The translations under genes were made by a program, and so were the position numbers. A DNA stretch of 59,554 bases from an uncultured Pirellulaceae bacterium (GTDB taxonomy: Bacteria > Planctomycetota > Planctomycetia > Pirellulales > Pirellulaceae): positions 1 through 59,554 of the forward strand of contig CALCJM010000046.1 of assembly GCA_937967505.1 (NCBI GenBank), read 5' to 3'. Every line of letters begins with the position of its first letter. Position 1 is the first letter of the stretch. This document shows, piece after piece, positions 1 through 8,086 of the stretch. The notes under the pieces were generated by a model. It was not told the DNA's origin. It did no database searches and saw nothing but the letters and a program-made list of their open reading frames with translations.

Positions 1-274
1 GCTGAAGGTTGACATCTTCGCCAAGTTCGAAACTGTAGTTTTCGGATAAACCGGTAAAGGTGTGAGTTGTTTCGTACTCGGGAACTTGGTTCGGATCCTC
101 GGGTTCCCTGTCCAGATCAAACTCGAAGGCCGTCCCGCCCAGATAGCTGGCGTCTTGAAAAGCGCTGGCCGTATTCACGCACAGCAGCAGGAACAGGCAG
201 GATATAAATGGGGCAAGTGAGATCAATGAGGCGAGTGATGTGAATGAGGCAGTCAGCTTTTTGAAGGAGAGCAT
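1..274 (-). CDS. Secreted protein, N-terminal part only (runs off the left edge)
   Basis: An open frame on the minus strand starts with ATG at 274 and stays open to the window edge, giving 91 residues. The first 38 or so residues are a classic signal peptide: Lys-Lys near the start, a long Leu/Ile/Phe core, then an Ala-Ser-Ala cleavage site before Phe-Gln-Asp. The mature part is acidic and rich in Glu, Asp and Thr, and I do not recognise a family. It lies 300 nt downstream of gspD on the same strand but probably has its own promoter, since a candidate sits at 441-468. No strong ribosome binding site precedes the ATG. Export is well supported; the function is unknown. Confidence 0.6.
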   Translation of the reverse strand, partial: MLSFKKLTASFTSLASLISLAPFISCLFLLLCVNTASAFQDASYLGGTAFEFDLDREPEDPNQVPEYETTHTFTGLSENYSFELGEDVNLQ

Positions 275-292
275 TACGACCGTTGAATAAGG

Positions 293-316
293 ATTTGAGA
301 ATTTGAGAATTTACAG
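293..316. repeat. 8-nt tandem repeat, two exact copies and one partial
   Basis: The unit ATTTGAGA occurs at 293-300 and 301-308 and is followed by a degenerate copy, ATTTACAG. It lies just upstream of the left-edge gene in an otherwise gene-free stretch (275-575). No function is apparent. The rest of that stretch holds the 323-342 repeat and a promoter candidate at 441-468. Confidence 0.5.
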
Positions 317-322
317 AAGGAG

Positions 323-342
323 GCTTTCAACTGCCAATCGCC
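323..342 (+). repeat. Dispersed repeat, single arm of the 24661-24762 palindrome
   Basis: Twenty bases here, from GCTTTCAAC to CAATCGCC, are identical to 24742-24761, the outer right arm of the long palindrome between sufD and the 24932 epimerase. Only this arm is present; the matching left arm and loop are missing. A 20-base exact match between two intergenic sites 24 kb apart is not expected by chance, so this is probably a remnant of a dispersed intergenic element. Confidence 0.55.
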
Positions 343-440
343 CTAAAACCTAAAGCAACGACAAGAGAAATTATCATCATCGCAAGAACTGCGATGAAAC
401 TGGCCGACGCGCTGATGTGCGAGGACCGCCTTGGCAAATT

Positions 441-468
441 TTTATATCAGACCCAATGCGCTTTGCAA
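441..468 (-). promoter_or_regulatory. Candidate sigma-70 promoter for the left-edge gene
   Basis: On the minus strand TTGCAA (463-468) is separated by 16 nt from TATAAA (441-446). The -10 box is 167 nt upstream of the ATG at 274, in an AT-rich gap. Both boxes are close to consensus, but no experiment supports the site. Confidence 0.35.
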
Positions 469-575
469 GCAATGCAAACTGTTTTTTTCAAAATAGTATT
501 TCGTTTTGTTTTGGGTTCAGCGCGAATTGAAATTTTGAATTGGAGTTGGCGCGATGAAAGTGGGCGAAAGAAAGG

Positions 576-3122
576 TTACCGGATCAGAACTGGTTCGCTG
601 TATGGTAGGTCCGCAGGTAGTTTCGCGGCTTGACGTTCGGCTTCAGAGAGGAATCGCAGGTCGCGAAACTTGTCATCCCGCAGAATGACCGGTTTAATAA
701 AGACAAACAGTCGCTGGTCTTCCATCTCGTCTGCGGTGTTGCTGGTCAGGCGGTTGATAATCGGGATGCGTTCGAGAAAGGGAATGCCGGAAACGTTGCT
801 GGCTTCGCGCTGGCGCTTGAGACCACCAACAATGACCGTATGGCCATCAGGGATGGATATCTGGCTGGTGACCTGGTCGGTGTTGCGGGCTGGCGGAATA
901 TTGGGATCTGAAGCAGCCCCGATGAAGTTATTGATCAAAACATCAAATTCCAGATTCAGATAGTCCTCTTCGGAGATTTGCGGTGTGACGCTGACCGTCG
1001 TTCCCGCCTGTGCGAAGCCCCCAAACGAAGTGGTTGCGGTGGCCGCGGTTGATGTGCTTTGGCTGGTGAAGGGCACTTCGGCGACACTACTGATCAAACC
1101 GGTGGCATTGTCATTGACCAAAATCCTCGGGGCCGTTACCACTTCCGCACCTTGGTGCTGGGCCAAAGCTTGCAAGACGACATCCGCTGTCGCCGGGTCA
1201 ACTAGGGCTCCGTTGAAACCCAAGCCGGGTGTAATTGTCAACGCCCCGGTGGCCGCTTCGACGGTGCTCAGGCCAAAACTGGTCAGGCCGAACAGTTGAC
1301 GGTCACCGATCCGGTCGCCACCGGACACCTCGACTCCCAAATTGTAGGTGTCCATTGCCGAAATGGTGACGACCCTGATTTCAACCAATACCTGCGGGCG
1401 GCGGACATCCAATTTTTTGATAAGGTCTTCATAGAGTTTTTGAACTTCAGGAGCGGCAACAACCACCAGCGTGTTTGTATTTTCGTCAATGGTGATACGG
1501 GCCTCGCCGGGGATGACTTGCTGAATACCGTTTGATGATGTTCCTGATTCTTGTCCCGTTTGACCGAAGGGCGGTTGAAAACCATTACCTTGAATTCCTC
1601 CAACCGGAAGCCTGCCGGGCGTTGGAATGTTCTGTGGTGATCTCAGACCGGAGCCTGAACCCGGGCTATTGCGTCCCACGTTTCCACCAAATCTACTCTG
1701 CGGTTGCCCTTGTCCAAAAAAACCGCCGCTTTGCTGCCCACCAAAACTACCTCCCACCGGGCCAAACGGAGACCCGCCTCCAAAACCACCTGCAAAATTA
1801 TTTACGTTGTTTGGATTGAGCGAAACACCGCGGAGGCTTTGTGGGCCAAAATCATCAGCCCCCAACCGCTGTTGGCCGCCGTCAAAATTTCCCGCAGCAG
1901 CCTGGCCAGTGATGGACAGCAGGGTCTGCAGGATATCGATCGCTTTGACGTTCTTCAGCGTGTAGAACTTGACAGGACTCTGTGAATCATTGTCAGCCGA
2001 TTCCACATCCAGTTGCAGTTTGAGTGTCTGGATTTGTTGATGGATTTCCTCGCGTGTGGTGACGACCAATTGATTGCCCTGCTCGTTGACGGTCGCTTGA
2101 TAAACGTTGTCTTTTTGCTCGTCATTCAGGCCTCCCAGCCGTTGGCGAATCAGTTCATCAACGCGTTTGGCATTGGTGAAGCGAAACTGGTAGGTTTGCA
2201 ATCTGAGTTGATTGACGACATCAATATCTTTGGCCAGTTTCATGGCATCCACGACATCTTCTTGCGTGCCGCTGAACAGAAGCTGGTTTGTGCGCGAGAG
2301 TGCGTTGATCTTCAACTTCTGTTTGGCCGAGGCTGCCGGGGGGCCGGTCGAACTGTTGGAACCGGATGTCGTAGGGCCGCCAGTGGACAGGATTTCGTTT
2401 AGTTGCTGTTGAAGTTCTTGGGCTTGAGAATTTTTGACTTGATAGAATTGCCGGATAATGGTTTGAGGTGGGACATCGATTTGTTCGAGCAGTTCGATAA
2501 TCTTTGACAGTCGGTCCACGGTCTCGGTGACAATCAGTGTGTTGCGATTGACGATCCCGGTCATATTGGAGGCCGGTCCCGTGTTGGCGTTCCCGTAGAG
2601 CAGTTGTTTCAGGTAATTTTGAGCTTCTGCCTGCTGGATATGTTGCAAGGAGAAAATGACCGTCGCGTAACTGGCTTTTTGAGCGCTTTCGATCTGGTCT
2701 CTTGCCAGAATCGGCGCAAACGGCCGGACATCGACCAATTCAACAATTTGAAAAAGATTTTTGACATCGGATTTTACAAGTGCAAATCCATTGGTCCGCA
2801 GAATCGATTGGACGATCTCCAGCATTGCATCGGGGCTGACGCGCACGTCTCCAAAAAAGACGACTTTGTTTTTACGCTGGCCCGGGAATTTGTCGGAATT
2901 GGATGTGACGCGGATCTGTTTCTCATTGGCCAGCCACTGAATCAATGCTGCCAGGTCGAGATCTGCCTTTTCAGAAAGATTGATGACCATCTCATCTTCT
3001 GGTTTTTCTTGGGCCTTTGCTTGCGGAGCCCCATTGACCTGGAAGCCTTGTCCCCAAACGACGCAAGAGTCGCAAGAAAACATCAACATGATCAACAGCA
3101 GTTTTGCTGTGCAGTTGGGCAT
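576..3122 (-). CDS. gspD: Type II secretion outer-membrane secretin GspD
   Basis: This forms the multimeric outer-membrane channel of the T2SS. The 848-residue protein has a signal peptide, then repeated N-domains in which segments such as RNTLIVTE and TNQLLFSG match the secretin N1-N3 fold, and a C-terminal secretin domain. The last part contains SIPDGHTVIVGG followed by GIPFLERIPIINRL, the family's G-x-P-x-L-x-x-I-P hairpin. I chose the ATG at 3122 because the signal peptide begins there; an ATG at 3179 would add 19 Pro-rich residues. A Gly/Gln/Phe-rich stretch of about 120 residues (about 420-540) interrupts the last N-domain and is longer than usual. The gene is divergent from the gspF run. 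The family call is secure. Confidence 0.93.
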   Translation of the reverse strand: MPNCTAKLLLIMLMFSCDSCVVWGQGFQVNGAPQAKAQEKPEDEMVINLSEKADLDLAALIQWLANEKQIRVTSNSDKFPGQRKNKVVFFGDVRVSPDAMLEIVQSILRTNGFALVKSDVKNLFQIVELVDVRPFAPILARDQIESAQKASYATVIFSLQHIQQAEAQNYLKQLLYGNANTGPASNMTGIVNRNTLIVTETVDRLSKIIELLEQIDVPPQTIIRQFYQVKNSQAQELQQQLNEILSTGGPTTSGSNSSTGPPAASAKQKLKINALSRTNQLLFSGTQEDVVDAMKLAKDIDVVNQLRLQTYQFRFTNAKRVDELIRQRLGGLNDEQKDNVYQATVNEQGNQLVVTTREEIHQQIQTLKLQLDVESADNDSQSPVKFYTLKNVKAIDILQTLLSITGQAAAGNFDGGQQRLGADDFGPQSLRGVSLNPNNVNNFAGGFGGGSPFGPVGGSFGGQQSGGFFGQGQPQSRFGGNVGRNSPGSGSGLRSPQNIPTPGRLPVGGIQGNGFQPPFGQTGQESGTSSNGIQQVIPGEARITIDENTNTLVVVAAPEVQKLYEDLIKKLDVRRPQVLVEIRVVTISAMDTYNLGVEVSGGDRIGDRQLFGLTSFGLSTVEAATGALTITPGLGFNGALVDPATADVVLQALAQHQGAEVVTAPRILVNDNATGLISSVAEVPFTSQSTSTAATATTSFGGFAQAGTTVSVTPQISEEDYLNLEFDVLINNFIGAASDPNIPPARNTDQVTSQISIPDGHTVIVGGLKRQREASNVSGIPFLERIPIINRLTSNTADEMEDQRLFVFIKPVILRDDKFRDLRFLSEAERQAAKLPADLPYSEPVLIR

Positions 3123-3195
3123 CGGATGGCTTTCTGAGGGGAAGTAGGGGTTGGGATAAGCGGGGGCCGGGGTAAGCAAGCGGCAGACATGGTGG

Positions 3196-3224
3196 CTTAT
3201 CTAAAACCTGGAAAACTGCGTCAA
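3196..3224 (-). promoter_or_regulatory. Candidate promoter for gspD
   Basis: On the minus strand TTGACG (3219-3224) is followed after 17 nt by GATAAG (3196-3201), about 75 nt upstream of the gspD ATG. The -35 box is strong and the -10 box moderate. The divergent gspF side of this 250-nt region shows no equally good candidate. Confidence 0.4.
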
Positions 3225-3373
3225 GCCAGATATTTAAATCTGCGTTGGTAAATGTGGCCTATTTTTCTGTTTTGGCTGGCCGCGTTAACGAAAAAGCGAA
3301 GGTTCACCGGTAAAATAGCACAACTTCAAAGTCTTTGTACCTTATCCATTTTTCTGCAATCAGGTTCTTTCGT

Positions 3374-4582
3374 TTGCCAGTCTTTCAATATAAAGCGCTC
3401 GATCCGGACCAGAGGGTCCTGAACGGGGTGATCGATAGCGATTCCCCCGGCCAGGCTCGGCAAGAGTTACGTGGGCAGGGATTGCGTGTTACGGAGATGA
3501 TGGCTGCTCAGGCGGATCGAAAATTTTCATTCAGTCTGAAACACATATTTCAGCGGTCGCACAATCACTGGGTAACCGGTTTCACCAGCGAGCTGGCGAC
3601 GCTGTTATCAGTCGGAGTGCCGTTACTGGAATCGTTGACTACTCTAATTGCGCAAAATAAAGGCCCCCAGGAATCGATCGTCTTGCATTTGAAAGATGAT
3701 GTTTCTTCTGGTGTCCCGTTGGCCCAGGCCATGGCGCGTCAGCCCAAGGTCTTTGATGCGTTGTGCGTCAAAATGGTTGAGGTTGGCGAAAACACCGGTA
3801 AGCTCGACGATATTCTTCGTCAGCTCTCGGAATTTAAACGCCGTTCGTTGGAGTTCAAGGACCGCGTGCTTAGTGCAATGCTGTACCCTATGGTGATCCT
3901 GAGCGTCAGCCTGTGTGTATCGGTGTTTCTCATGACCGTCGTCGTTCCGATGCTGTTGGAGAACCTGGAAGACACCGGAAAATCTTTGCCCATGGCAACG
4001 CGCCTGCTTAAGGCGGCCAGTGATGTCTTGACGGCGAACGGTTGGTGGTTGTTGCTGTTGGTCCTAGTGGGCATTGCCGGCGCGGTCACGGCGTTACGGA
4101 CGGATTCCGGCAAGCGTTTCCGCGATAAAGCTTTGCTGAAGATCCCGGTGATAGGTACAATGAGCCGCAAGCAGGAACTTGCGCGAGTGGCGTTGGTTAT
4201 TGCGACGCTGATGAAAAGCGGAATTGAGTTTGTCAAGGCGATCGATATTGCGATCGGCACGACGAAAAATGTTTTGCTGGTCGAAGCGCTTCGGGACTGT
4301 TCTGATCAGGTGGAAGCGGGCAAGGATATTGGGGTCGCACTCCAAAAATGGTCCTACTTTCCGCCATTGGTGAGTCAGGTGTTCACTGTGGGGCAGAAGT
4401 CCGGGCGACTGGAAGAAATGCTGTTCAGGCTTTCAAAAGACTACGACAGCCAGGTGGAGGCAATCTCCGGCAGGCTATCAACGATTATCGAACCTGTTCT
4501 GATTTTAGTCCTGTCCGCATTCGTTGGATTTATTATGTTTGCCACACTGATGCCAATTTTGGAGGCAGGGAATGTATTGTAG
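3374..4582 (+). CDS. gspF: Type II secretion inner-membrane platform protein GspF
   Basis: This is the polytopic platform protein that couples the secretion ATPase to pseudopilus assembly. Two T2SSF repeats are visible. Each has the pattern of a conserved TSELATLLSVGVPLLESL-like segment followed by EVGENTGKLDDIL in the first repeat and VGQKSGRLEEML in the second, and each ends in a hydrophobic segment, with a further membrane span between them. I place the start at TTG 3374 because the protein then begins (M)PVFQYKALD, the typical GspF N-terminus. An in-frame ATG at 3335 would add 13 residues. It is the first gene of the plus-strand T2SS run and overlaps gspG by 11 nt. gspE, normally just upstream, is absent. 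Confidence 0.92.
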   Translation: MPVFQYKALDPDQRVLNGVIDSDSPGQARQELRGQGLRVTEMMAAQADRKFSFSLKHIFQRSHNHWVTGFTSELATLLSVGVPLLESLTTLIAQNKGPQESIVLHLKDDVSSGVPLAQAMARQPKVFDALCVKMVEVGENTGKLDDILRQLSEFKRRSLEFKDRVLSAMLYPMVILSVSLCVSVFLMTVVVPMLLENLEDTGKSLPMATRLLKAASDVLTANGWWLLLLVLVGIAGAVTALRTDSGKRFRDKALLKIPVIGTMSRKQELARVALVIATLMKSGIEFVKAIDIAIGTTKNVLLVEALRDCSDQVEAGKDIGVALQKWSYFPPLVSQVFTVGQKSGRLEEMLFRLSKDYDSQVEAISGRLSTIIEPVLILVLSAFVGFIMFATLMPILEAGNVL

Positions 4583-5006
4583 AAAGAGATTTTTGGTTCA
4601 GCGTTCCGGTTTCTCCCTGATGGAACTGATGGTGGTGCTGTTGATCATCGGATTGCTGGGGGCCGCCGTCACCGTCGCAGTCCGGGGCGCACGTGCTCAG
4701 GGACGCAAGACAACCGCAGAGCTGGAAATCAATAATATCGTGGACGGGCTGGAAATGTTCAATTCGATTACCGCGCGTTACCCCACCCAGGACGAGGGCC
4801 TGGAAGCACTAATGCAGCCGATTGGCGAATTCAAATCCGGGATTTTGAAGAAGAAAGGGGCGCTCAACGATCCGTGGGGATCACGGTACTTGTACGTCGT
4901 AACCAGTGATTCGCGCGAACCGTTCGAAGTCCTGAGCATTGGGGAGGATCGCCGCGAAGGTACCGACGATGACATCTCCAGTCTCACAACGAGGGCAGAT
5001 AATTGA
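4572..5006 (+). CDS. gspG: Major pseudopilin GspG
   Basis: This is the main subunit of the T2SS pseudopilus. The 144-residue precursor has a short basic leader, the prepilin peptidase site RSG/FSLMELMVV (cleavage after Gly13, Glu at mature position 5) and a hydrophobic N-terminal helix. The C-terminal part has NDPWGSRYLY and an acidic segment ending GTDDDI, which matches the GspG calcium-binding loop region. The ATG at 4572 overlaps the end of gspF and has a GGAGG at 4561-4565. Length and motifs are typical. Confidence 0.93.
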   Translation: MYCRKRFLVQRSGFSLMELMVVLLIIGLLGAAVTVAVRGARAQGRKTTAELEINNIVDGLEMFNSITARYPTQDEGLEALMQPIGEFKSGILKKKGALNDPWGSRYLYVVTSDSREPFEVLSIGEDRREGTDDDISSLTTRADN

Positions 5007-5518
5007 ACCGGGATGGTTTTTCGCTGGTGGAGTTATTGGCGGTGTTGACATTGATGTCGCTGGTCATGTTGATGGTTACCGTGCGCTGGAATGAACCCTA
5101 TCAGGCCGCCCGGTTTCAATCAGACATTGAACGTGTGATCGACGCCGATATGAAGGTGCGGAGGCACGCGTTTGCGAACAAAAGGCCCTGTCGAATCATT
5201 TTTGATTTCGAGAACAATACCGTCCAAAGCAGTCGTTGGATCGACGGCAAAGAAACCCTGTTGGGTTTTAAGCTCTATTCCACGATAAATCTTCGGTCGA
5301 TCCAAACCGCATCAGGTACATCTTCAAAACGAAAACGACAGATTGAAATCCGACCAGATGGATCCGGGCTGACTTATGCCCTCGAAATTAACCAGAGCGG
5401 TATTAGCAAATGGGTCATGTTTGCTGGCCGCACGGGACAACCTCACACCACAGATCAACTATCCGATGTCAAAACGTTGTTCAAAACAATCAAAACGCAG
5501 CGCACTGACACTCATTGA
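5003..5518 (+). CDS. gspH: Minor pseudopilin, GspH-like
   Basis: The 171-residue protein starts with MNRDG/FSLVELLAVL, a type III prepilin signal with a very short leader, Glu at mature position 5 and a hydrophobic helix. It uses TTG at 5003, overlapping the gspG stop, with GAGGG at 4991-4995 as ribosome binding site. The globular part is beta-rich and diverged. Its position directly after gspG supports GspH. It should act as a minor subunit at the pseudopilus tip. Confidence 0.8.
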   Translation: MNRDGFSLVELLAVLTLMSLVMLMVTVRWNEPYQAARFQSDIERVIDADMKVRRHAFANKRPCRIIFDFENNTVQSSRWIDGKETLLGFKLYSTINLRSIQTASGTSSKRKRQIEIRPDGSGLTYALEINQSGISKWVMFAGRTGQPHTTDQLSDVKTLFKTIKTQRTDTH

Positions 5519-5927
5519 AGTCGTTGCCAGTATTGCGCTGCTTTCGACACTCCTGGTGATCATGCTGAAAACCTATTCGGCTCATGTCCGGCAGATCAAC
5601 CGCGCGGATCAGAAACTTATCGCCTGTGCGGCCATTGATACTCTGTTGGCCGAGACATTCCGGGGCAGCGAGCCTCTTCCCGTCAACCGGGAAGGCGCGT
5701 TCGCCAACAACCCCGATTACCTTTGGCGATCAACAGAGGTCCCCTCCCATTCCAGCAATCCCAGCTGGCAAACAAAGACCATCCGGATTGATGCGGTCTT
5801 TTTGGCAACAAACGAATCGGTCGCGTCGGTTGAACTGCTGGTATCTGAGCCCCGCAATGCTGAAGGAGGCATTGATCGTGGTGGCCCGGCAGGAACCTCT
5901 GCCTCCGGCCTGAGGAGGACACCGTGA
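5466..5927 (+). CDS. gspI: Minor pseudopilin, GspI-like
   Basis: With the ATG at 5466 the protein is 153 residues, with a basic leader (KRCSKQSKRS) and then A/LTLIEVVASIALL. The prepilin signal is clear, with Glu at +5, but the usual Gly before the cleavage site is Ala13, which the peptidase tolerates less well in studied systems. The gene overlaps the end of gspH by 53 nt, an unusually long overlap. A longer frame from 5376 exists, but the signal favours 5466. The assignment to GspI rests on gene order. Confidence 0.72.
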   Translation: MSKRCSKQSKRSALTLIEVVASIALLSTLLVIMLKTYSAHVRQINRADQKLIACAAIDTLLAETFRGSEPLPVNREGAFANNPDYLWRSTEVPSHSSNPSWQTKTIRIDAVFLATNESVASVELLVSEPRNAEGGIDRGGPAGTSASGLRRTP

Positions 5928-6556
5928 TCGTGGGGAAATTGACAACGCAACGCAGTACCCGTTCGCGGCCGCTCCGATCCGGTTTGACCTTGATCGAATT
6001 GATTGCTGCGCTCAGCCTTTCAGCCATGTTCATGGCGGTACTGCTGGGCATGGTGGGGCGATTATCATCGACGCGCGATACGCTCAAGCAGCAGAAACCG
6101 TTTGAGCCGTGGAAGTATCTGTTAAAACAGCAACTGCAACGGGACTACATGGGTTGCCGGTCGGTGGCAGTGTCTTCCAAACGCATTCGAATCTCGGGCT
6201 ATTCCCAAATAGCGGGAGTTGGATCGACACCCAGTGAGATAGAATATCGAATCAGGTCAAACAATCGAGGTAACTGGATGTATCGTGTCGCGCGACCTCT
6301 TTCAGGCGATTCCGGATTCGCCCAAAGAGAGTTGGTGTGCTGCACGATCGCCACATTCAAAACGCGCACCGCGCTGGATACGGATGTGGCCCCCGGGGTA
6401 CTGGTGCTGGACATGCAAGTGGTGCCCGCCGCCGCTGCGTCGTCGGCAGCTGGAAAAACAGCGGCTGAAATCCCGAACGATTTGAACGTGCCGGTAGAAG
6501 TTAAAAAGCAGAACCCGTTTTCGGTTGTCCTAATCCGACATGGAGCGGGCCGGTGA
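5924..6556 (+). CDS. gspJ: Minor pseudopilin, GspJ-like
   Basis: The 210-residue protein has a 20-residue basic leader, then G/LTLIELIAALSLSAMF, a complete prepilin signal with Glu at +5. The start is GTG at 5924 inside a GTGA overlap with the previous stop, with a strong GAGGAGG at 5912-5918. The size and a globular domain of about 180 residues fit GspJ, the largest of the I/J/K tip subunits except K. It is probably translationally coupled to gspI. Confidence 0.75.
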   Translation: MIVGKLTTQRSTRSRPLRSGLTLIELIAALSLSAMFMAVLLGMVGRLSSTRDTLKQQKPFEPWKYLLKQQLQRDYMGCRSVAVSSKRIRISGYSQIAGVGSTPSEIEYRIRSNNRGNWMYRVARPLSGDSGFAQRELVCCTIATFKTRTALDTDVAPGVLVLDMQVVPAAAASSAAGKTAAEIPNDLNVPVEVKKQNPFSVVLIRHGAGR

Positions 6557-7452
6557 AACGAGCGAATCTCAAACGGTGCACCGCGCTTCATCGGCGGTCG
6601 GAAGGGTATGTGCTTGTTACAACGCTGCTGATCATCGCGATGGCGGGCATTCTGACGGTTGGTTTGGCCAGGCACAGCATGAATCTGGCTGTGGCTTCCA
6701 TGCAAGAAGAGCTCGAGCTTCAGGACCGTTGGGGGATGCTCAGCTGTCAGAGATTTGCGTTTGGGGCTTCGGGCCGGCTAATGCGAAAGGAGCAATACGA
6801 TCGACAGACCGGCACCATTGTGGTTCGTCACAAGGATCGGACGACTTGCACGGTGCTGTTGGGCGACCATGAATTCCGGATACGGCTGGATGATGAATCG
6901 GCCAAACTGGACATCAATCATCTTTTCAAAAATGCAAAACGAAAAACGACTCAATCCATTATTCGAAAGTATTGCCCTGACCGGTCACTGGCGATTAAGT
7001 TGTCACCATTAAATCGGGCTCTACGTCGTAAACCGACGGAAGATTCGTTTGAAGCTTGGGGGCAAGTGTTTACACCTACGTCGGCGGAAGTCGGGTTTGG
7101 AGCTGCCATCCACGGTGCGTCGGATCGCCTGACCTGCTGGAGTCGTCATTTAAACTTTGGAAATTGCTCCGACGAAGTGCTTTTTGAATCCGCCAGGGTA
7201 ATGGTTGGAAGTAACATTGCCAAGCAGCTGGTTGGAAACCGTTCGCAAGGTATCAGCGATGTGAAAGAAGCGGTTGAACAGACACAGGCGACAGGTGACC
7301 AGCAAACTGAGCTGAAACGCTATTTACGCGACCATTCGACAGCGCAGTCCGTCTGGGTACAATCGACCAGTGGCACCCAATCCCGGCACTACTTGTCAAT
7401 TCGTGAATCGGTGACCGGCACCCTTTCAAGATTCTATTCTTTCTCCTGGTGA
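6553..7452 (+). CDS. gspK: Type II secretion tip protein, GspK-like
   Basis: The 299-residue protein has a basic leader and SEG/YVLVTTLLIIAMAG. It lacks Glu at mature position 5, which is the hallmark of GspK. A central segment RLDDESAKLDINHLF matches the GspK motif around residue 115. It starts with GTG 6553 in a GTGA overlap with gspJ. GspK caps the I-J-K tip of the pseudopilus. The large helical domain is diverged but of plausible size. Confidence 0.78.
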   Translation: MKRANLKRCTALHRRSEGYVLVTTLLIIAMAGILTVGLARHSMNLAVASMQEELELQDRWGMLSCQRFAFGASGRLMRKEQYDRQTGTIVVRHKDRTTCTVLLGDHEFRIRLDDESAKLDINHLFKNAKRKTTQSIIRKYCPDRSLAIKLSPLNRALRRKPTEDSFEAWGQVFTPTSAEVGFGAAIHGASDRLTCWSRHLNFGNCSDEVLFESARVMVGSNIAKQLVGNRSQGISDVKEAVEQTQATGDQQTELKRYLRDHSTAQSVWVQSTSGTQSRHYLSIRESVTGTLSRFYSFSW

Positions 7453-7462
7453 TGTCACATTG

Positions 7463-8086
7463 ATGAAAACGAAGCATCTTCACAACCTTGCAAAGGCGAG
7501 TGCTGTTCTAGTCCTCGTTGCCGGATCCACGATGGCAGTAGCGCTACTACTGCACCCATACGAATTGCCTGTTCCAGTCACCGTCGCCGCGGCACCGGCA
7601 GCGGAGAGTATCAGGTCGCTGCCTAGCGAGCAGCGATTGGCCCCCCTGTTTGTCAAACGCTATTTTTCCAAACCGAAACAGAAACCGGCCCCCGTTGCGA
7701 CCCGCAGGCAGCCCGTTCGTCAAATCCGTTGGCCGGCGATCCAATTGGACTGCGTATTCATCGGGAAACGATCACAAATCGCGGTGCTAAAGTCAAACCA
7801 GAAATCGTTTACCTGTCGCGTGGGTGATAAATTCCTCGGGGTTGTGGTAAACAAGATTCGGGAAAATGAAGTAGAACTGACGTTTCAGGGTGGGACGAAA
7901 GTTGTTCAAACCAGCGGTGAATCAAAGTCAAAAAAACGGTCTCGGTTAGGCTCACCCGACAGGGACAAGCTGCCCGACACCGTCGCTGAACCGCCGGTGG
8001 ATCCGGCTGACCAACTGCCTGACATCGAGGCGCTGCTGATCCATGACATTCTCAAGTTGGCTCCGGATAACGAGTTCGAGCTATGA
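7463..8086 (+). CDS. GspC-like inner-membrane protein of the T2SS
   Basis: This 207-residue protein has one N-terminal membrane span (about 10-31), a Pro/Ala-rich stretch and a small domain around 90-150 beginning LDCVFIGKRSQIAVL and ending LTFQGGTKVV. That domain resembles the GspC HR / PilP fold, which binds the N0 domain of the secretin. It has no PDZ domain; the C-terminus is acidic. Position between gspK and gspL supports a linker role between inner membrane and secretin. An upstream TTG at 7460 is possible. The identity is inferred from size, topology and place. Confidence 0.6.
   Translation: MKTKHLHNLAKASAVLVLVAGSTMAVALLLHPYELPVPVTVAAAPAAESIRSLPSEQRLAPLFVKRYFSKPKQKPAPVATRRQPVRQIRWPAIQLDCVFIGKRSQIAVLKSNQKSFTCRVGDKFLGVVVNKIRENEVELTFQGGTKVVQTSGESKSKKRSRLGSPDRDKLPDTVAEPPVDPADQLPDIEALLIHDILKLAPDNEFEL

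Noticed and set aside
2604..3137. 177-residue open frame on the plus strand opposite the gspD start
   Set aside because: It is a shadow of gspD, whose signal peptide and N-domain are clear on the minus strand; it has no ribosome binding site and no motif.
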